A stretch of DNA of 64,000 nucleotides. It comes from Favolaschia claudopus (taxonomy: Eukaryota; Basidiomycota; Agaricomycetes; Agaricales; Mycenaceae). A model generated the notes under the pieces. That model did no database searches. It saw only the letters and a list, made by a program, of their open reading frames with translations, and was not told the origin of the DNA. Shown piece by piece: positions 11,061 to 23,683 of this stretch. The stretch is taken from positions 124,001-188,000 of the forward strand of contig JAWWNJ010000231.1 of NCBI GenBank assembly GCA_037176885.1, in the 5' to 3' direction. The stretch's first letter is position 1, and the number at the start of each line of letters is the position of its first letter. A program made the position numbers and the translations under genes.

Positions 11061-11964
11061 AATGTCGCAAAACGAAAACCCTCAACCAGCGGGGCCGGCA
11101 GGTTCTGCGATGGTATTGCTGGTACGAGCAAAAAGGATTCGTCTTCAAATCACTTCGGATTGAATATATTCTAGGTGTGGCACCACAGTCGGATTCGGCG
11201 CAATCACCTTCTTCAACGAAAGTCCAGCAAAATGCTTCTTTGAAGTCTGTTTCTGAGGGTCAGAATTTAGTGAATCAACGTGCGTATGTGTTGCTCTGGT
11301 CTGAATTAGTAGCGACAGACTAAATTACACCACAGAGCCGCAACCTATTGCCAGCCCCCGATGTGTCCGGTGGCAATCCACAGAACATGGGTCGTCAAAT
11401 GTAGCGGATCGTAAGCAGAATTCACTTGCCATCCCCACCAATATCCACATACCACGTTAGTCGGCAACCCAGCAGAACCTTTACCGGTCTGGAACAATCA
11501 GGGGCCCGACGAATATCGTGCGTATTCTCCTCTCTCATCAAGATATCTTCTAACCGTCTCGCTTCATATCAGCGAAACCCACCCTCCTCCAAAACCTCCT
11601 CGCCCTCCCCCTCCGCGCTCCAGTCCTGCATGTGCGACTGTCTCTGCTACACCTGCGCCATCTGCGGCGCCGCCCAATGCACCTTCATCTCCGACGACGA
11701 AACTTCCCTCTCTCGCAATGATCCATGACCCCCGAGCGCAACCCCGGCGCCTGCACTGGCTGCATCGCGGCCTCTTTCAACACAGGCTGCTGTCCGGCGT
11801 TCAATAGGCAGGATTACCCTGCGGCACGGAGAGAGCCCAAAACATCGTTGAAGTGTGCGGGGATTTTCTGCTGGCCGCTGTTCCCGCTTTGTCAATTGCT
11901 GCCTTGCGTGATTTGCGCACCGTGCGGGTTAGCTATGGCGGCTAAACAGCACTGTTGTCGCTAG
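11061..11964 (+). pseudogene. Cys-rich small protein, possibly PLAC8-like, probably decayed
   Basis: A frame starting MSQNENPQP splices plausibly through introns (11101-11174, and one starting near 11280) into a Ser/Gln-rich segment, then towards GGNPQNMGRQM and a Cys-rich part containing CMCDCLCYTCAICGAAQC. A second Cys-rich frame (11725-11964) carries further CxxC pairs. This Cys pattern with a preceding NPxxxxR segment is reminiscent of PLAC8/DUF614 proteins, but no single set of splices keeps the frame open throughout and the canonical PLAC8 core is not clear. The TATA box upstream argues that this was a gene. Exon limits are approximate. Confidence 0.3.
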
Positions 11965-12133
11965 ATGTATGTACCAGGTCGATTTAGTCCTTGTCGAACG
12001 TGTTCCCGGAGCCCTAAGTCTGAGGACGCTTTTAGGAATTTTCTCGCAAACGAAGAATTCAAGCTTTTCGTAATGAATGTGATATCTTGGCCACTCTAGG
12101 ATGGCATCTAAAAAGAATCTCTAAGTATTTCGA

Positions 12134-14646
12134 TCACGCGCTGAACGCCTTAACAATCAACTCCAACCCCTCCCCATTCTTCTGCCCCATCACACAGGGT
12201 TTCGCGACCCCCGCCGTAACCAATATCCCCACACTTCCCTTCGGATACTTCGCTTCAAACTCGAAGGCGCGTAGAAGAACGAATAAGATCGCTTTCGTTC
12301 TAATTCAATACCCATGGTCAGTCACCAAGAAACGGGGGAATGGAATCGGAATTTGAGAATTTATCGACTCACTCGGCGATAGAGAAACGGAATCCAATGC
12401 AGTTGTGTGGGCCCGCGAAGAAGGTGAGAATGTTGCCCCAGACTCCCGGGACACCGCTGACAGCCGCAGGAGATTGTCCCATCTTTCAGGTCTGTCGGGT
12501 GATGAGGCGGTTAGCGTTTATTTGATCCAGAAGCACTCACTTGAACTCGTCCGCATCCTCGCCCCAGACACTCTTATCCGTGTTCACAGCAAGCCATCGG
12601 AATATGAAGGTCTGTCCTTTACGGATTCTTCAATGAAAAGGACAATTCGGTTCACGGAGAATGGCGGGAAAATGTATGAACTCACGGAATACAGTCCCTT
12701 TCCTTCCCGTCCTTCCCAATGAACGGTTTCCCCAATGGCACCACATCGTCTCTCACAGCAAACCGTTTATTGAACAAAACGGGCGAGTGGACGCGCAGTG
12801 ATTCTCTGACGACGCATTCCAAGTAGGGGAGAGCGTTGAGGTCGTCCAGGGTTGGGCTGTCTGTCAGCACCGAGAGGAGTTCTTCGCGGAGTTTCTTCTG
12901 TACCGATGGATTCTCGGAGAGTTCATATAGAAGCCAGGCGAGTGCGGAGCTTGTCGTCTGCAGAAACCAACCCGTCCATTATTAGGTAACCAGTCCGAAG
13001 GAAAACAACAACGTACCTCATGTCCAGCAACGAAGAACGCCGGGATCTCTGGTATATCCGTTAGCATTCACGCAGGTCCCACAACAAAACAAAGAAGAAA
13101 AGGGAATCAAGGAAACAAGGAAGCAGAAACAAACGCCGTCCAACCACCTCCCCATCGTTCAACCTCTGCGCCTCCGAGTCACTCATATTCGCCTTCAAAA
13201 GACTACTCAGCAAATCCTTCTTCCCATCCAGCCCCTTCTTCCCCTCTCCCGACGCGCCGCAGCTCGGCTTTGGTTGAAGACACGATGCGGGCGCCGATGG
13301 AGAGCATGGTGGCGCGGGCAGCTTGGACGATCCGCCATCCTGGTCCGGGCTGCATGCCGCGTTGGTATAAAAATAATCAGGATTAACTCTGAACGGATTA
13401 TTCGCGTGGCTGAACATACCAAGAACTTGAGAATTGGAATGATACCCCCTGCAGTGCGGAACGCCGCATATTGGTTCGCATGCGGGGAATGGAAGACCTG
13501 CGTGAATGCGTCGTGAGCTCGTTGGGCTTGCCTTCGCTCTCAAGGGAGTCGAAGGAATAGTTGAAGCCTTTGGTGTGCGGATCGTTGAATGGCCGATCAA
13601 GGAACATAAGAGGAACAAAACGCACCCGCGTGACCGATGATATCCAAAGTCAATCTACGCAGCCATCCCTGCACCTCAATTTCGGCCCGGCCGCTTGTTG
13701 TTGTGAGTTCTCGGGTCCCATATGTCGCGGAGCTGTTAGACAATAAATTCGGCGCTCGAGGAAGAAGTTAACGAATGAAAGAGCTAGATCGAACCTGCAC
13801 GCCTTTCTCAACGAAGAGTTCCAGTCATACCACGAATTTGCGCTACGGGTGGAAAGCGGGGTTCTGTAACACAATATCAGCACTGTCATGAAAATATAGC
13901 GAGTACTCGGATCAAACCACTTACCAGGGCGCGTCTCTGCATTGCGGAAAATTGGTTTCCCAAAATTCGGCGGCGGAAAATAATCAATCGAAGAACTTAC
14001 GTGTCTCCGATGCTCCTCGCCTACAGCGGAAAGAATTCCTGAGGATACAAAATACATGAGAATTGTGGGGGTGAGAAGGGAAGATATGGCCTCACCGTGA
14101 CCCATGATAGAGGCGTTGCTGGCTTGGATGGCCGGGGTCCGTTCGTAGATGTCGGATTTCGAAACGATGTGGGTGACAGCCTTGATGTCGCCGACATAGT
14201 GCTCGCCGACCTGATGAGCCGAAATTACATGAATTGAATGAATACCAGATATGCACCGGGCAGAAATTTGGGGGGAAGGAAGGAACGGAAGGTAAGTAGG
14301 TAGGAAGCAACATGAGAGATTATAAAGGACGGATGTAGCGTTACACTGAAAGATCCTTGAATTTGAAAACGGGCCGAATTGGTGGCGCCATTTTGAGGTC
14401 AGGGTAGACGTCCTCCTGCAGGAAAAGAAGCATATGTTAGCGAATGAGTTGTGAGAAATGCCCAGACATCGAATGAAGAACGCACATCCATCTCCTTGAA
14501 ATTTCCCAATATGAAGCTAGAATTCTTGGGGCCATCGATGTAGTCAAGGCCCAGAAGTCCAATTGCGGTACCAAATGCCGCGCGATGTCGACGAAGATGT
14601 AGAAAAGAATAATCCCGACGACGGGGAGAACGATCTGGACGATCAT
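12134..14646 (-). pseudogene. Cytochrome P450 monooxygenase, decayed by frameshifts
   Basis: Read on the minus strand, P450 landmarks occur in order: an N-terminal hydrophobic anchor (MIVQIVLPVVGIILFYIF), the GPKNSSFILGNF entry segment, SAVGEEHRRH (C-helix), the I-helix FFVAGHE|TTS interrupted by a 59-bp intron at 13016-12958, the K-helix ECVVRESLR, PERWDN, and the heme loop FFAGPHNCIGFRFS with its Cys ligand. The frame breaks at least four times outside introns: around GPKN near the N-terminus, after KPNEL near 13510, around the SIGARIVSSTKAEL segment, and between PERWDN and the heme loop near 12455. An intact enzyme would be an ER-anchored heme monooxygenase; this copy should not make one. 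The stop at 12134 still matches the family C-terminus. Confidence 0.8.
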
Positions 14647-14742
14647 ACTGCGAGAAAATGAAGTGGGTAATAGCAGTAAGTAAGGCTCGCTTTTAAGGTG
14701 ACTTCCAAAGCGAGGTCTCACGTCGTCGAAGCCAGCCCGAAA

Positions 14743-14873
14743 GTCAGCGTAGCGTTGAATACGGCCCTGCGGGACTCCTTCTGCCGTCGAGAGTGCTGAC
14801 GAGAAAGAGCAAGGAACGACATGAGGAGGTAGTTTGATCCTGCAAGTCAGCCCAGCGTTGAATACGGCCCTGC
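14743..14873. repeat. 28-bp direct repeat pair
   Basis: 14743-14770 and 14846-14873 are the same 28-bp sequence (core AGCGTTGAATACGGCCCTGC) with two mismatches, about 100 bp apart. They lie just upstream of the P450 pseudogene start and are probably a local duplication. Confidence 0.7.
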
Positions 14874-14879
14874 CACTTG

Positions 14880-16383
14880 GGCTGCACAAGCTGACGAAGA
14901 GGCCCGACACGTTCAAGCTTGGGAACACGGTTAAGAAGTCCCGAAGCAGCCGGCTGTAAGCAGAGTTATTGAATTCGGGCCTGCTTGTCAGCCATATCAG
15001 GACAAGCGGACCGTCGACGACGTAAGTAAATCTCTCTCCGCCGACCCACCATGAGATTTGCTGAGATTTGCGCCTCTTTTGGTAGGAACCCACCAATGCA
15101 TAGAAACAGCTGTCGGGCAACAATTGACCAAATTTTCATGTAGCCCAGATGTCCTTGGATTCACAGTCTCTAAAGCTGAGACTGTCACAATGTGGGACCC
15201 GGACTTTAAGTTTTGAGGCTTAGAGGAACTTCGGGAAAAGCGAAGACGAAGTAGTGGGTTTCTAACCGGATATGCAGCCTTAGTCATATATTGAACAAAG
15301 GCTCGAGGGCTCGGCCTTGAGGTTCGCCCATTGGGCACAAGTCTGTACTCACATGAGGATCAAGAGCAATGAGAGAGAAAGCAAAAGCGGCAAATGCACC
15401 GCATTGGATCAGATCAATTTCGATGCATCATCGGAGTTTGCCGAGCAAGCAGTTTCACTTTGATCCCACCCAAATCATCTCCTCGGCGCGTCGGACAGGC
15501 CCTCTGCTCACCATATCTGCAGCAGCACAATTAAACCCTCGACATATGTACCTACCATGGTTCATTTACCTACGAGCTACATTTCCGCACAGCAACGCCA
15601 GCGTCAATAATTTTCTGTGATTGTTGGTGAGCTGGTATACGCTTTTCGCAAGCCTCTTTTTTTGAAGGTAAGTATTCAATGATCTAGGCTTTTCTTTTTT
15701 TCTGGCACTTTGGCCGTCGGACAGAAGCTCAAACCAGCCGCTTTTCATATCGCAACGTTGACACGATAAGCAGATCCTTGGGCAAGACCCTGACTCTTTT
15801 ACCGCCGTCATCGGCACATATTCTCACTTCGGGATGTTTATAATATACGCCGCAACCTTCGGAGTTTTCTGCTGAGATAGCATAGAGAATTTTAAAATCG
15901 AGGATGACACCTCTTCGCAGCAGCCTGGATATTATTATCTCGATACGAATCTGCTCCGTCTCTTCACATAAATTGTGATGAACGATTACAATTTTAAGGT
16001 TATCGTCACCACAACGCTTATTGGTCCTAGGTATGTGGTGTGTCGACTAGCTACATCAGTCTGAGTCGGTATCTCGGAAATCCCGACACTCCTCCTAGTC
16101 TGCCTCGAGTCCGAAGCTGGCGGCTGGCGGCGGTCGTTCTGCAATGCAATATTAATCATGATGGACCATAGAAATAAAAGTCCTTCATGTTGTGCTGGAT
16201 GTTTTGCAATGTACTCAGCTAAGCCGAGACTCGAGCCTTATTGAACGTCCAGAACGAGTTGAAGCAAAGTTGAAGTCCTGCCAAACTCCTGGCCGGCTGT
16301 GTCCGGAACCGGCGTTTGATTGCCGATGACTTGCCTGTTTTTCTCGAGTCACAACGCACCATCCTCCCCTGTCTTTCGCGGGC
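14880..16383. other. Intergenic region, no supported gene
   Basis: A minus-strand open frame (about 14650-15120) continues upstream from the P450 start without a recognised family. The rest has only short frames. Nothing further could be supported. Confidence 0.35.
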
Positions 16384-16390
16384 TATAAAG
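16384..16390 (+). promoter_or_regulatory. TATA box (TATAAAG)
   Basis: TATAAAG 43 bp upstream of the ATG of the F-box pseudogene at 16433. Confidence 0.45.
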
Positions 16391-16432
16391 CTACTGCGCA
16401 ATGCTTGACACCCTCGACAACGCCTCATCGAC

Positions 16433-17930
16433 ATGGAGTCTCCGCTCACCATCTCCACCATTGAATGTCTTCCCGATGAGCTTTTGGCTGCGATTTTAAA
16501 AATCGTGGCCGATGAGCTTTTGGCTGCGATTTTAAAAATCGTGGCCGATTCGCCGATCCCTATGATACGACGGATTCCTTGCGGATTCCTCCCTTCCCCA
16601 TAACGCTCAGTACCGTCAGTCGGCCGATTTCGATACCTTACGCTCGCCTCTCCCGAGCTCTGGAAGACAAGTCGGCTTTCCCATCGCTCACGATCATGGA
16701 AATGGGCAGCTCTTTTCGTCGAGCGCTCTCGTTCGCGTCTCCTCGATATTAGCATCAATTTGGAAGCATACACGATCACAAATAAGGCCAGACGCTATGG
16801 GTACGATTCGCCAATCCGCATACAAAAGGCTTTGTCGGTCGTTGGTCCGCAGATTCATCGCTGGAGGACACTTGCGGTCCGATTGGGGTTGGATGGATCA
16901 GCTGGATGAGTTGGTCAGTTACATGTTCCGGTCGGCTTTTCCTGCTACTTCCAGGCTTGAATCCGTGCACGTCTCCGTGATAGACGAGTATCATAACTCG
17001 GACGCGTCGTATTCGTTGGCGGAAGCTCTAGCAGGACCATTTCTTCGCTCGTTGCGGATCACACTCGATTCGGGCTCCCCAATGTGAGCGGTCTGGCGAC
17101 TCTCCAATCTATAGACATCGCCCACTCCCCCCCATCATTCGATGGCACTCCATGCCATCCTCAGCGTCTCTTCCCCACTCAAAACCCTCGTCATTCGTGA
17201 TTTCTTTGCCTCACACTCATACCCTTTCACCGAATCCTTCGACGCCATGCAACATCACCACTCTCGCTATCCGCTTCACAGACTCGATCTCCCCGATCAT
17301 AGTGGATGGAATACAACATCCAAACTGGCAACTCCACCTATTCAGACGGGCATCCAGCCTCCCCAACCTCGAGCATCTCGAGCTCATACACGCATTCGCC
17401 GGATCCACCGCGGAATCCCGCAGCATCATCCGCGTGCCAGCAGGTTGGAACCCGCGCTATTCCCCACCCTCCGCACGCTTCGACTCGTGGATCTCCGATT
17501 CAGCCCTAAAAACCTCGCCCTCATCCAGAGCTTCAGCCAAGGCATCACTACGCTCGAGCTGAGTTACACCTCCGCGAACAAACATCTATTAACCCCGCTT
17601 CGGAACGACGGCGATGGCCTGCGCTTTCGTCGCTCGCTGTGGAGGGATACGGCTCTCCACGTGGCTCGTTCCATTCCTCACGGCACGAAGCAGTGGTTCG
17701 CGACGAGGGCTCTCAACGCTCACCATCTCCCCTCCCCTTCTCACATCGTCCGCCCCATCGCATCTGCATCCAAAATCCACCTCCGCATCCTCCCATCTCC
17801 CTCACTCACCGACTCCCCCCATCATCATCCTTCTTTCTACTACGACGACGACTACCTCGACATCCAAGACTTCGAACACACCGAAGTCCCCGTCGAGCCG
17901 CCTACTACCACGATGGCGCCTCCGACTTAG
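16433..17930 (+). pseudogene. F-box/LRR-type protein, decayed
   Basis: The ATG at 16433 opens an F-box (ISTIECLPDELLAAILKIVA) followed by the family block SPELW, SHRSRSWKWAALF, LLDISINLEAY, VVGPQIHRWRTLAVRLG and SAFPATSRLESVHVS, then a leucine-rich part ending DDDYLDIQDFEHTEVPV. The paralogue at 51570-53288 has the same order of blocks and is intact at 572 aa. Here a 36-bp in-frame tandem duplication repeats the F-box helix, and an 11-bp duplication near 16575 (repeating GCGGATTCCT) shifts the frame into a stop at 16601. More shifts follow (stop at 17087; other frames carry the C-terminus). An intact protein would be expected to act as a substrate adaptor for an SCF ubiquitin ligase. Confidence 0.8.
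16475..16546 (+). repeat. 36-bp perfect tandem duplication in F-box
   Basis: Units 16475-16510 and 16511-16546 are identical (GATGAGCTTTTGGCTGCG...) and encode DELLAAILKIVA twice. The paralogues have one copy. Confidence 0.95.
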
Positions 17931-19538
17931 GACTATTATTGGTGGAAACTCGAGGAAGATGAGGAGAAGACGGCGGTTTGGGGTGCGGAGAATTTGAAGC
18001 GGGGTGGGGAGGGGCGGAGGGTGAGGGAGGGGAGAGGGCGAGGAGGAGGGAGGGGGAGGGGAGGGTGTCGAGGGTTCGAATGAGTTTAAGTGGTGGGCGG
18101 AGGAGGAGGAGTGGGAAACGGAAATTAGGGAAGAGATGGGATGTTGATTTTGGTGAGGATGTCGGTTTCGATTGAGAGACGAGAGTTGAAATGCTTGTCT
18201 GGCGGGTAGAATGATAAGGGGTGGGACGGCTTTCGGTTGAATTTCACTGCTATTGTAAGTATAGATACCCAGTGAAGCTATCTATAACAACGTTCGATGA
18301 ATAAATATGAACGCATTCCCGAGGTTCGACACTCCTCAGGGCTGTTTGGTGAACAAATCAAACACTTGTCAAACGCCCTAGATCAACTTCGGCCCGAAAA
18401 TCAGATGAATCATCCGATCCAAATCCGATCATCCGATCATTTCGCTCAAATTTCGCTTCAAGGCCTGCAGACCACCACCATGCTCTTTGACGCGACTTGA
18501 GCGTATATCCTGGATGAGCGACTCAGACATCTGGATCTTCAACTAACCTAAGAAGACTTCTCGAGCTAGGCGCTCGAGTCTACCGTGTTGGCTTGGCGGC
18601 TGGGATTGGACTTACTGGGATTTTCATCATTTTCTTTGTGTCGCAGCGGCCTCAATGATTCAGTTCAACTTCCAACTCCTGCGAAATCTATGGGCGACTA
18701 GGCTATTCTCGAACCACGAAAACCCACCTATATCTATCTTTTTTTTTCGGTGACTCCCCTTTTCCCCAATGCCGTTATGCGACACGCTGACTGAAAGCGA
18801 ATCGCGATGCGGTATCCTGCGACTCGGTGAGGTCTCTTTGTCGGGATCAAAGCCATCTCCTGGATATCCACATCTTCGGATGCTATTTTGATGCTTCATT
18901 AAATCTGTGAGTAACCCTTCACCGCTCGTGATTTAGAGAAATTCTCTCAGTGTCCGTCCGCACTGGCAGTTGGTCGAGGACCGTTAATATTCTAAGATCG
19001 ACCGCAGAAAGTCGCATTCCGTTGCATTTCTAAGTAGGTTTCTCTTTGTTTGCATTAGAACTTTCGAATATCTCACATCTATGGCAGCTCGCCCGTCGAT
19101 TTCAATTTTTTAGTATCGTCAATCACAGTGTGCTGGTAGCCTACCAACAATCTCAATTCGGCTGTGTGACCAATTGGTATCTATTGTTCTCGAAACTGGA
19201 AGCAGCACTTCAGCTGCTGACTCGATACGCTGCGAAAAGAAACCATACTCGAGGGCGTAAATTAAAGGAATGTTTTTGCTGAATTCCCAATAATTTGATT
19301 GATTATTATTGCCTCATTCAGGAACCCGCATCCGGTCCTCCATCTGTTCGACTTGCGCGTCAATGCTCTCTATAACTAGCCCCTACAGGTGCGATCAGCT
19401 CCCCGTAGCGCTTTGAGTTACTATAGGTAAGCGTGAAATTTCCTTCTCGGTACAATGAATGTCCCAAGCGTCGAGTGCTTGGCCACCCAAACACACTCTT
19501 TCCTTACTACCACCATCCTCTACCTTCCTGTCCTAAAG
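17931..19538. other. Intergenic, purine-rich then AT-balanced
   Basis: 17960-18130 is strongly G/A-rich (GGGAGG-type runs), probably the decayed 3' end of the F-box gene. 18200-19430 contains only short frames and no recognised feature. Confidence 0.35.
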
Positions 19539-21718
19539 ATGCCTGGCGCTTCTTGCCTAATCACCGCGAGCGAACTATCCGCAATCCCTATTACCCTCCG
19601 CGTGCGTCTCTATCTCATTCCTCACCCCTGATACTATTTCGCTGAAAAGCACCATCATCTCAGAGGGTGGCACAAGACGCCGCCAACCCTTCCAACTCCC
19701 TTACAGCTATTGCCACCTCCCTCCGCACACTCTACATGAATGCGAAAAGCGCACCAACCGGACCATCCTGACCCCCACCTTCCTCCCTCTCATCTCCGCA
19801 CTCCTCGACCCCGCGCGCATGCCATCCGGGGAACCGGACGATACCAGCTCTCCCGACTCTCTCTTCCGTCAATCGTGCGAATGCGCCTCCCGCGCAATCA
19901 TGCTCCTGCACCTCTTCGGCGAGCCGAGCATCCGCCTCTGCAGCTGGATTGCTATGGCGTACGCGTATCTGGCCGTGGGTGCAGCTCATGGATAACTCGA
20001 CTGTTTCCCTGTACATGTCGGGGGCACGTGCGGACGCTGTTCACTGCTGAAATTCATTGCTCCGATCCTGGCCTTCGATACCACCATCCTCTGTTCTTCG
20101 GCACTCCCGAAATCGGAAGCTTCATCGCGCATGCATTGAAGGGTATATTGTGCTGCTGGAATGAGGGGTTGATTACGCCTTCTCGGAGCGGTGGTATGGT
20201 TTCTCTGCAGGTTTCTGCAGTATTCTTCAGGCACTTGCATCGAGTATCTCGCGTACTCGATGATCTTGTTGACGGCGTGGGTGGCATGGACAGAATCGTG
20301 GTTTTGTTCGTCGAATACGCCGTCCTCGTGTTGCGTGAGCTACGCAACGCTGGTCACCAGAACAGCGAGCGTCTTGATATCAACTTCGTGGTCGAAAACT
20401 TGAAGACGGCTCTCGGTTTTCTGGTAGATCTGGGCGGAAACTCACCCCACGCTCTGGGGTTTCCTCGCGGATTCTAGATATGTGGTCGTTGCCATCCGAT
20501 CAATTAAAGCTCTTGCCTCACGCGCTGTCGCATCCGGGAACCAGAACTTCAAGGTCGCGATGATCGAATACCTTCAGATCATCACTCTAATAATCGAAGA
20601 CATGAACGCAAAACAACTCGCGAAAGCATTGAACGCTGGGTTGATTGAAGTCTGTCGCATGTGCGACAGTCTCGTTGACCTCGCTCATGGGAGGCCTTGA
20701 TATCCATGTGCCGCTCACTCTAAATATACACTCAACTCTGCTGGGCGACTCCTGGATTATCCCACTCTATGCACCATTGCCAAGAATCTTTTGATGGCCG
20801 TCGAGGTCGATAAGAAGGCGACGGAGGGGAGTGCTGGTGATTTCCCGTACTTAGTGTCGGAGGCCTGGACCACGTTCATTGGGGTCATGGTATGGCGGCT
20901 GAATTGTTTGGGACAATTTCAATCGATTGACACCAGGTCGTGTTATAATATTCGAGGTGAGGTCTACGCGCAGTATCGGCGCCCGAGTTTCTCGGACACT
21001 TACGGATCCTCATATTGCAGTGTCCCATGATCAACGTCGAGAAGAGACAACTTCGGCGGCGCTGTACCGGGTGTACGATCGCTTTCTACTGCCTCGCAAG
21101 AGTGCCAAAAAGCATGCTGGACGACCTACGGGCATCGCAAGCTCTGCCACTCGGCGTCTTCCTGTAACTGCATTCAATTCATGATCAACTCTCTTTGCTT
21201 TACTCACCCGTCTGCAGCAGCGAACTCCGGCAATCGAAACCTGCGCTTCAAGCGCTTCCTCTTCCTGCAGGACTATTTGATCCGACAAAATCGCCATGTA
21301 TCTCCTCAAACTCGACTACATATACCGTACCGGCGGCACGATTTCTGCGTCGAGCTGGATTACACAAACGGACGCTGCGTGGCAGGCGTCGCTCCCGCTC
21401 AAGATGTACGGCCACCTCTTCCCCAGCGGTATTCTTGAGAGATTTGGAAAGAATGGTGCAGGCTCTCTCGAGCTGCACGTCATGCGTCGCAACTCGAAGT
21501 TAATGCCGGCGAAGCATTCGCGCTCCCTCTAGTTTACCGGTGTAGCTCCCTTCGCGGCGCTCGATGGGCTGGTGAGGATTGCTGGTGAGCTTCCAGAGGG
21601 CTCGGATATCGCATTCCTAGAATTAAAAGAGTCGCACCCGGCGGTCTTTCAGCAGGTTTGCGAGTTGGCGGAGTTGGAGATGGTCGAAACGTATGATGGA
21701 GATGATCTTTTTATATGA
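19539..21718 (+). pseudogene. MYND zinc-finger protein, decayed
   Basis: Pieces of an agaric MYND-finger protein occur in order but in different frames. They are an N-terminal helical region, then KVAMIEYLQIITLIIEDMN and KQLAKALNAGLIEV (20482-20700), then the finger: CTGCTIAFYC (about 21063-21092) followed in another frame by ECQKACWTTYGHRKLCH. The switch is explained by one extra C after TAC TGC near 21092. The C-terminus ends ELHVMR..., LVRIAGELPEGSDIAFLEL and VETYDG, with the stop at 21716-21718. MYND fingers mediate protein-protein contacts; the cellular role of this family is unknown. Several independent shifts make this a pseudogene. Confidence 0.7.
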
Positions 21719-23542
21719 TTGATTATGCTGTATGCTATATATGTGGTTTTTTTGCATATCTGCCCGAAACCTAAACTCATGAGACTCGCGATTAGTGTTA
21801 AGTTCCCGGGTTTGTCTACCCGTTTCCAAATTTTATTTCCGCAAGCGAAGTGGAAAAGTCAACAAGCTAAAAATCCCCTCGGCAAGGGACTCGATCGGTC
21901 GGTCTTGCATAGCCTTGCATGCAATTCCCTCGCCCCCGCCGTACTTTCCGATGACTCGAGTCAATTTCGGGCAGCCGTGACGTCGCTCCGATCTCTGTGT
22001 TTGATCCGCGTTCTCGCCTGCCTCCGCTCCGTCGCTTGATAAATTTGGTTGAGATTTGAGAATACCCTGCGCACAGGAATTGAACAATAACTAATCGATA
22101 TCTAATCAGTAGCTTGTGGTTCAAAATCCGTTCAAGTTCGAAAGGCTAGGTTTGGTTTCACGTTGAATAAAAAGAGTCGAAAACTTGAAAATCACGGTTT
22201 CAAATTATAGCACAACAAAAAGATCTATCTCGGCCTGAACGGGAAACTATGTCGGGGAGCCTTTTCACGAATCAAGGTGTCGTAGTCTGACGTGCGAACA
22301 ATCGCAACAATGATTGTCATTGATGGCATCAATTTGCATTCTTTTCCTCGTTACGTCGTCGATGCTGCGGAATCCTGCCTTCCCTGCGCACTGTCGGGAC
22401 CACTACGCGCTATCCGCTATCCATGCCCCCGAAGCAACGCTCAGGATTCTGTTTCTTACACGCTACCAATGGTTCCAGTCAAGGGAATGGTAACATTCTC
22501 GTCCACAGTGGTACGACTTCGCAATGAGACTAACACTTGAATAAAGAACGACCTTTGATAGTTTCGTCTCCCAAGAACAATCAAGTAACAATTTAATGAA
22601 GCACTTCAACTACGATCACAGCAACTCATTCATGCCGCCGTACACCTTGCTACGTGTCATTCCCGCCAGCTCGCTCAGATACCAGGACCAGTGGGCTGCG
22701 TGAGGGTGGTGGTGGGGCTGGCACTGCTCAAACTATCATTGGCGCTTCATATTGCGACAAAAACGAGAGGGAAACGTACGTCCAGACCATGGTTGTAGTC
22801 TTGGTGACGATATACGGCGCAACGTCGGTGAGCGTCTTGAACTCGCGCGTAGCGTGAAGACAGATTTGGGAGGCGGATCAGCCTGACGGGGTCTCTTGGG
22901 CGCCTTCAAAGATCATTCAAGTCAGCTTTTCCGGTCTACACACGCCCATAATTGGTGCCTTGTTTCGAATTCCTACCCCAACGACAGCCGAGGCGAAGGG
23001 CAAGGAAGAAGACGGCGACTTTGAAAAGCATTATTGGTTGCGTTGTGAAGAAAAGTTAAGGCAAGGTTGGGTTGGATGTGATGAAAGAAGGTTGCAAGCG
23101 GTGAAGTGGGTTTCTACTTAATCTCCGTCCCATTTCCTCCTTATGTACTCAGACTTACTTTCAGCTTCCGCAAGAAACCTATCACCGGTGAAGCTGCCAT
23201 CGGCCGAAAGAATCTCTCAACACACGTTATCCGTTTCGCTCGCCCGTCCGCAGCAGTCCCGCAGCTCCAGAGCCTGAGGCAGGAATTACTCAATTCGGTG
23301 AAAATCCGACGATCGGTATGCACAGGTACGCGTTGAGCAACAACGGTTCTATGAATATACCTAAGCAAAATAAGCCACTCTTAACAGTAACCAAGGCCTG
23401 ATGCGACAGCATTGCTGCGGCGCCGGCAGCTCGCGTTACGCCTATATCCTGTCTGATGGCAAAATCTGCTCACATCAATCTACCTTGGTCTAATTCTGGC
23501 CATGCCCATGTCGATCCGCCGTTACGACGCGTCTAGAGCCTG
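21719..23542. other. Intergenic with one unexplained open stretch
   Basis: Between 22859 and 23122 an open frame of about 85 codons without ATG (containing IIQVSFSGLHTPIIGALF and HYWLRCEEKLRQGW) looks like an exon, but I do not recognise it and cannot find partners. The rest has only short frames. Confidence 0.3.
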
Positions 23543-23550
23543 TATAAAAG
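23543..23550 (+). promoter_or_regulatory. TATA box (TATAAAAG) of laccase
   Basis: TATAAAAG 134 bp upstream of the laccase ATG at 23684. Confidence 0.5.
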
Positions 23551-23683
23551 CCTCACCTCTCAGCAATCTTGTTCTTCCATCCACTATTTACCTCTATCCC
23601 GGCGGCCGACTCAGCACGACCCAATCCTTCAAGTTCTTGCTCTTTCACTTACCCATCTTTCCATTCTCTTGCACCGTTGGACT

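Noticed and set aside
18318..18345. GAGGTTCGACACTCCTC resembled a tRNA T-arm.
   Set aside because: The stem does not close properly and no upstream A-box or anticodon arm fits.
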